64,000 nt of DNA from Streptomyces griseocarneus. GTDB lineage: Bacteria; Actinomycetota; Actinomycetes; Streptomycetales; Streptomycetaceae. This document shows, piece by piece, positions 63,501 through 64,000 of this stretch. The notes under the pieces are model-generated. The model saw only the letters and a program-made list of their open reading frames with translations, was not told where the DNA came from and searched no databases. The stretch lies in the NCBI GenBank assembly GCA_003674045.1, contig PENC01000001.1:992001-1056000 (forward strand). Reading direction: 5' to 3'. Each line of letters starts with the position of its first letter. Position 1 is the first letter of the stretch. Made by a program: the position numbers and the translations under genes.

Positions 63501-64000
63501 GACCCCGCTGGTGCTGCCCGCCCGCGGCGGCGTGCGCATCCAGGTCGAGGTCGGCGCGCGCGACGCCGCCGGGCACCGCGCGTTCACCGTCTCCTCCCGC
63601 GCCGAGGACGCCACCGCCGAGGTGGCGTGGACCCGGCACGCCACCGGCACCCTCACCGACGAGCCCGCCCCGGCGGCCCCGGCCGAGCTGACCGCCTGGC
63701 CGCCCGCGGGCGCCGAGGCGATCGACACCGACGGCCTCTACACGGACCTGGCCACCGCCGGGCTGCGGCACGGCCTGCTCTTCCAGGGCCTGACCGCCGC
63801 CTGGCGCAGCGGCGAGGAGCTGTACGCCGAGGTGCGGCTGGCCGAGGACGCCGACCCGGCCGCCACGGCCTTCGCCGTCCACCCGGCCCTGCTCGACGCG
63901 GCGCTGCACGCGCTCCACGGCCGCGACGGCGCCCGGCTGACCGCCGCCTGGCAGGGCGTGACCCTGCACGCGGTCGGCGCCGACGCGCTGCGCGTCCGCA
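60520..64000 (+). CDS. Type I polyketide synthase C: start of module 8, cut by window edge
   Basis: The frame stays open from ATG 60520 to the right edge (about 1,160 aa so far). GGAG at 60509-60512 is seven bases upstream, and the gap to PKS-B is 25 bases. An N-terminal coiled coil ([25 protein letters not shown]) is the docking segment. KS (about 60610-61900) has Cys residue 207 in DTACSSS; AT (about 62214-63110) has GHSIG and [10 protein letters not shown], predicting malonyl-CoA. A DH begins near 63290 with intact [11 protein letters not shown] and LLDAALH, but the YGP motif reads HGL. The KR, any ER, the ACP and later modules lie outside the window. Confidence 0.95.
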   Translation, partial: MTTPNEKLVEALRASLKETDRLRRQNQQLTEASREPIAIVGMSCRYPGGVRSPEDLWHLVDRGGDAISGFPEDRGWDIASLYDPDPDREGTFYARGGGFLHEAADFDPGFFGISPREALAMDPQQRLLLETSWEAFERAGIDPAAVRGSRTGVFVGASAQAYGAGEYDLPEGVEGHLLTGTASSVVSGRLSYAFGLEGPAATIDTACSSSSVALHLAVQALRNGECSLALAAGVTVLASPDVFVEFSRQRGLSADGRCKSFAASADGTGWSEGVGVLLVERLSDARRNGHQVLAVVRGSAVNQDGASNGLTAPNGPAQQRVIRQALENARLAPADIDAVEAHGTGTTLGDPIEAQALLATYGQDRPEGQPLWLGSLKSNIGHTQNAAGVAGIIKMVMAMRNGVLPRTLHVDEPTPHVDWAAGEVALLAEARPWPETGHPRRFGVSSFGVSGTNAHTIIEQAPAEEAAEDAAEPGAVPPVLPVLLSARTGAGLRAQAERLGAHLAAAPDTALVDLGHSLATRRAAFEERAALVVADRDALTAGLEALARGESAPVLVTGSVTDGKTAFLFTGQGSQRLGMGRELYGAYPAFTEALDAVCAALDPHLERPLKDVLFGDDASLLDRTGWTQPALFAVEVALFRLVEAWGVKADFLSGHSIGELAAAHVAGVLSLADAAILVAARGRLMEELPAGGAMIAVQASEDEVLPLLTERVSIAALNGPQSVVIAGDEDAAVEIAAAFEAQGRKTKRLTVSHAFHSPRMDAMLDGFRAVAEGLTYEAPRVPVVSSLTGAPVSTEEITSPGFWVRHVREAVRFLDAVRTLEAQGVTTFVELGPDGVLSAMGQECVTGTEADFVPVLRKGRPEAEALTTGLARAQVRGVAVDWTAFYAGTGARRADLPTYAFQHQRFWLEPGATTGDATAVGLESADHPLLGAAVPLATSDAFLFTGRLGLDSHPWLADHAVLGSAVLPGAALVELAIRVGDQAGCEHLAGLAVETPLVLPARGGVRIQVEVGARDAAGHRAFTVSSRAEDATAEVAWTRHATGTLTDEPAPAAPAELTAWPPAGAEAIDTDGLYTDLATAGLRHGLLFQGLTAAWRSGEELYAEVRLAEDADPAATAFAVHPALLDAALHALHGRDGARLTAAWQGVTLHAVGADALRVR

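Overview
The window comes from a high-GC actinomycete, almost certainly a Streptomyces. Third codon positions are nearly all G/C, GTG starts and 4-bp GTGA/ATGA overlaps are common, two genes carry the rare TTA (bldA) codon, and the gene families are typical of the genus. No tRNA, rRNA, insertion sequence, integrase or CRISPR array was seen.

Left part (1-15.4 kb) is general accessory metabolism. It holds the 5' part of an oligopeptidase B gene running off the left edge (minus strand), a small secreted protein of unknown function, a DUF1330 protein, and an OmpR-type response regulator/histidine kinase pair followed by a MacB/FtsX-type ABC exporter. Next is a three-gene molybdenum hydroxylase operon (2Fe-2S, FAD and molybdopterin subunits), then a convergent gene that fuses a FAD/NAD(P)-binding domain to a TPR domain. 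An Rrf2-type regulator is divergent from that fusion gene.

Middle part (16-25.7 kb) is the edge of a polyketide cluster plus flanking genes. It contains a carbon-nitrogen hydrolase (minus), a type II thioesterase and a large LAL/LuxR activator. A strong bidirectional terminator then faces a NarL-type two-component system on the minus strand. A divergent membrane protein and two bacterial PH-domain membrane proteins follow, ending at a strong terminator.

Right part (26-64 kb) is a modular type I PKS assembly line on the plus strand. PKS-A (25992-50336, about 8,110 aa) starts with a free-standing loading ACP, with no KSQ, AT or ligase in front, and carries extension modules 1-5. PKS-B (50343-60494) carries modules 6-7. 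PKS-C (60520 to the right edge) begins module 8. All eight ATs carry GHSIG and HAFH, so malonyl-CoA is predicted throughout. Modules 1, 2, 4, 5 and 7 have KR only; modules 3 and 6 have DH-KR; module 8 has a DH before the edge. The B-type LDD motif is seen in KR1, 2, 3, 4 and 6, while KR5 and KR7 look A-type. The predicted early chain is an unbranched polyol with isolated double bonds.

The lone loading ACP needs a starter delivered in trans. A C-N hydrolase, a type II thioesterase and a LAL activator stand just upstream. This resembles the arginine-derived 4-guanidinobutyryl-primed polyol macrolides and linear polyenes, but the other starter genes are not in the window, so the assignment is an inference. 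G-rich heptamers (TAGGGGT type) occur upstream of both PKS-A and the thioesterase and are the best candidate for a shared activator site.
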